From an uncultured Alphaproteobacteria bacterium (lineage in GTDB: Bacteria; Pseudomonadota; Alphaproteobacteria; Rhodobacterales; Rhodobacteraceae): a stretch of 64,000 nucleotides of DNA. The notes beneath the pieces were generated by a model. That model saw only the letters and a program-made list of their open reading frames with translations, made no database searches and was not told the DNA's origin. Shown in pieces: positions 63,461 to 64,000 of this stretch. Numbering within the stretch: position 1 is the stretch's first letter; each line of letters starts with the position of its first letter. The position numbers and the translations under genes were made by a program. The stretch is from NCBI GenBank assembly GCA_902541695.1, contig CACBRT010000002.1:62001-126000 (forward strand), given 5' to 3'.

Positions 63461-64000
63461 ATTGAACTAAGTGAAATAAAGATCCAGTAGCATAATGTCT
63501 AGGACCTCTTGAGATTATTAAATTCTTGATATGATAAGCTTTTTTGTCATACTTTTTAATTCTATCAAGAATAGAATCTATATCTGGCTTCTTACCCAAA
63601 CTTATCTTTAGTAAGTATGCAGAACCCTTTTTATTTTTATTCTTTTCTAAGTAACTAAAATGATGAGGATTCGTCTCTAGAACTAGTGTCTGATATTTAT
63701 TTTTCATAAGTGATGAAAACTGTCCAGCTTCGGTCCAAGAAAAAGCAGCTATTTTGGGGTGTTTATTTTTATTTTCTGATTTAATAATTTCTTCTATTTC
63801 AGCATACATGGGTTTCCAATTAATTAACTCAATTGTGTTATCCCACTTAGGAATTTTTGCTAAATGATTTGTTAAGAAACCAGTTTGTGAGTGAAGTATA
63901 AATATACCTAAAATAGACCAAATAGATATTATACTTGCGAAGAAAATGTTTTTTCCCAATTTTGTTATATTTTCATCTAAGTAATTAGCAATTATTGGTA
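63459..64000 (-). CDS. C-terminal part of a membrane glycosyltransferase (PMT/ArnT, GT39-like), truncated by window edge
   Basis: Frame is open from the window edge (PIIANYLDENITKLGKN...). TM segment followed by a periplasmic-like domain. Family assignment is tentative. Confidence 0.5.
   Translation of the reverse strand, partial: PIIANYLDENITKLGKNIFFASIISIWSILGIFILHSQTGFLTNHLAKIPKWDNTIELINWKPMYAEIEEIIKSENKNKHPKIAAFSWTEAGQFSSLMKNKYQTLVLETNPHHFSYLEKNKNKKGSAYLLKISLGKKPDIDSILDRIKKYDKKAYHIKNLIISRGPRHYATGSLFHLVQ

Overview
This is a 64 kb, very AT-rich chromosomal segment. Gene content and order (nuoMN-birA-rnj, tatABC, prfA-prmC-DUF4167, lptFG-lptD-surA-rsmA, ccrM, mutY-DUF721-dsbA, leuS-lptE-holA) indicate an alphaproteobacterium, probably a streamlined marine lineage (inference). 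Most of it is housekeeping. Four areas stand out. (1) A roughly 2.9 kb insertion lies downstream of a CAT-anticodon tRNA. It is bounded by an exact 38-bp direct repeat of the tRNA 3' end, has no integrase, and carries a single 842-aa secreted modular protein. (2) A segment between tRNA-Asn and tRNA-Arg holds two paralogous TPR proteins, one with a methyltransferase domain and one with a sulfotransferase domain. The second contains tandem, partly identical 102-bp TPR units. (3) Three conserved genes (lptG, purM, lpxK) are broken only at homopolymer runs, so either slippage-dependent expression or sequencing error is likely. rnhB also lacks any ATG/GTG/TTG start. (4) ccrM has GANTC sites and a TTAA-N7-TTAA motif in its upstream region. 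Several conserved operons have lost a member (pdxA, surE, coaX), and SdhE has a Gly-to-Ser change in its RGxxE motif. No CRISPR array, transposase, integrase or phage genes were seen. All identifications are by reading the translations; no database search was run.
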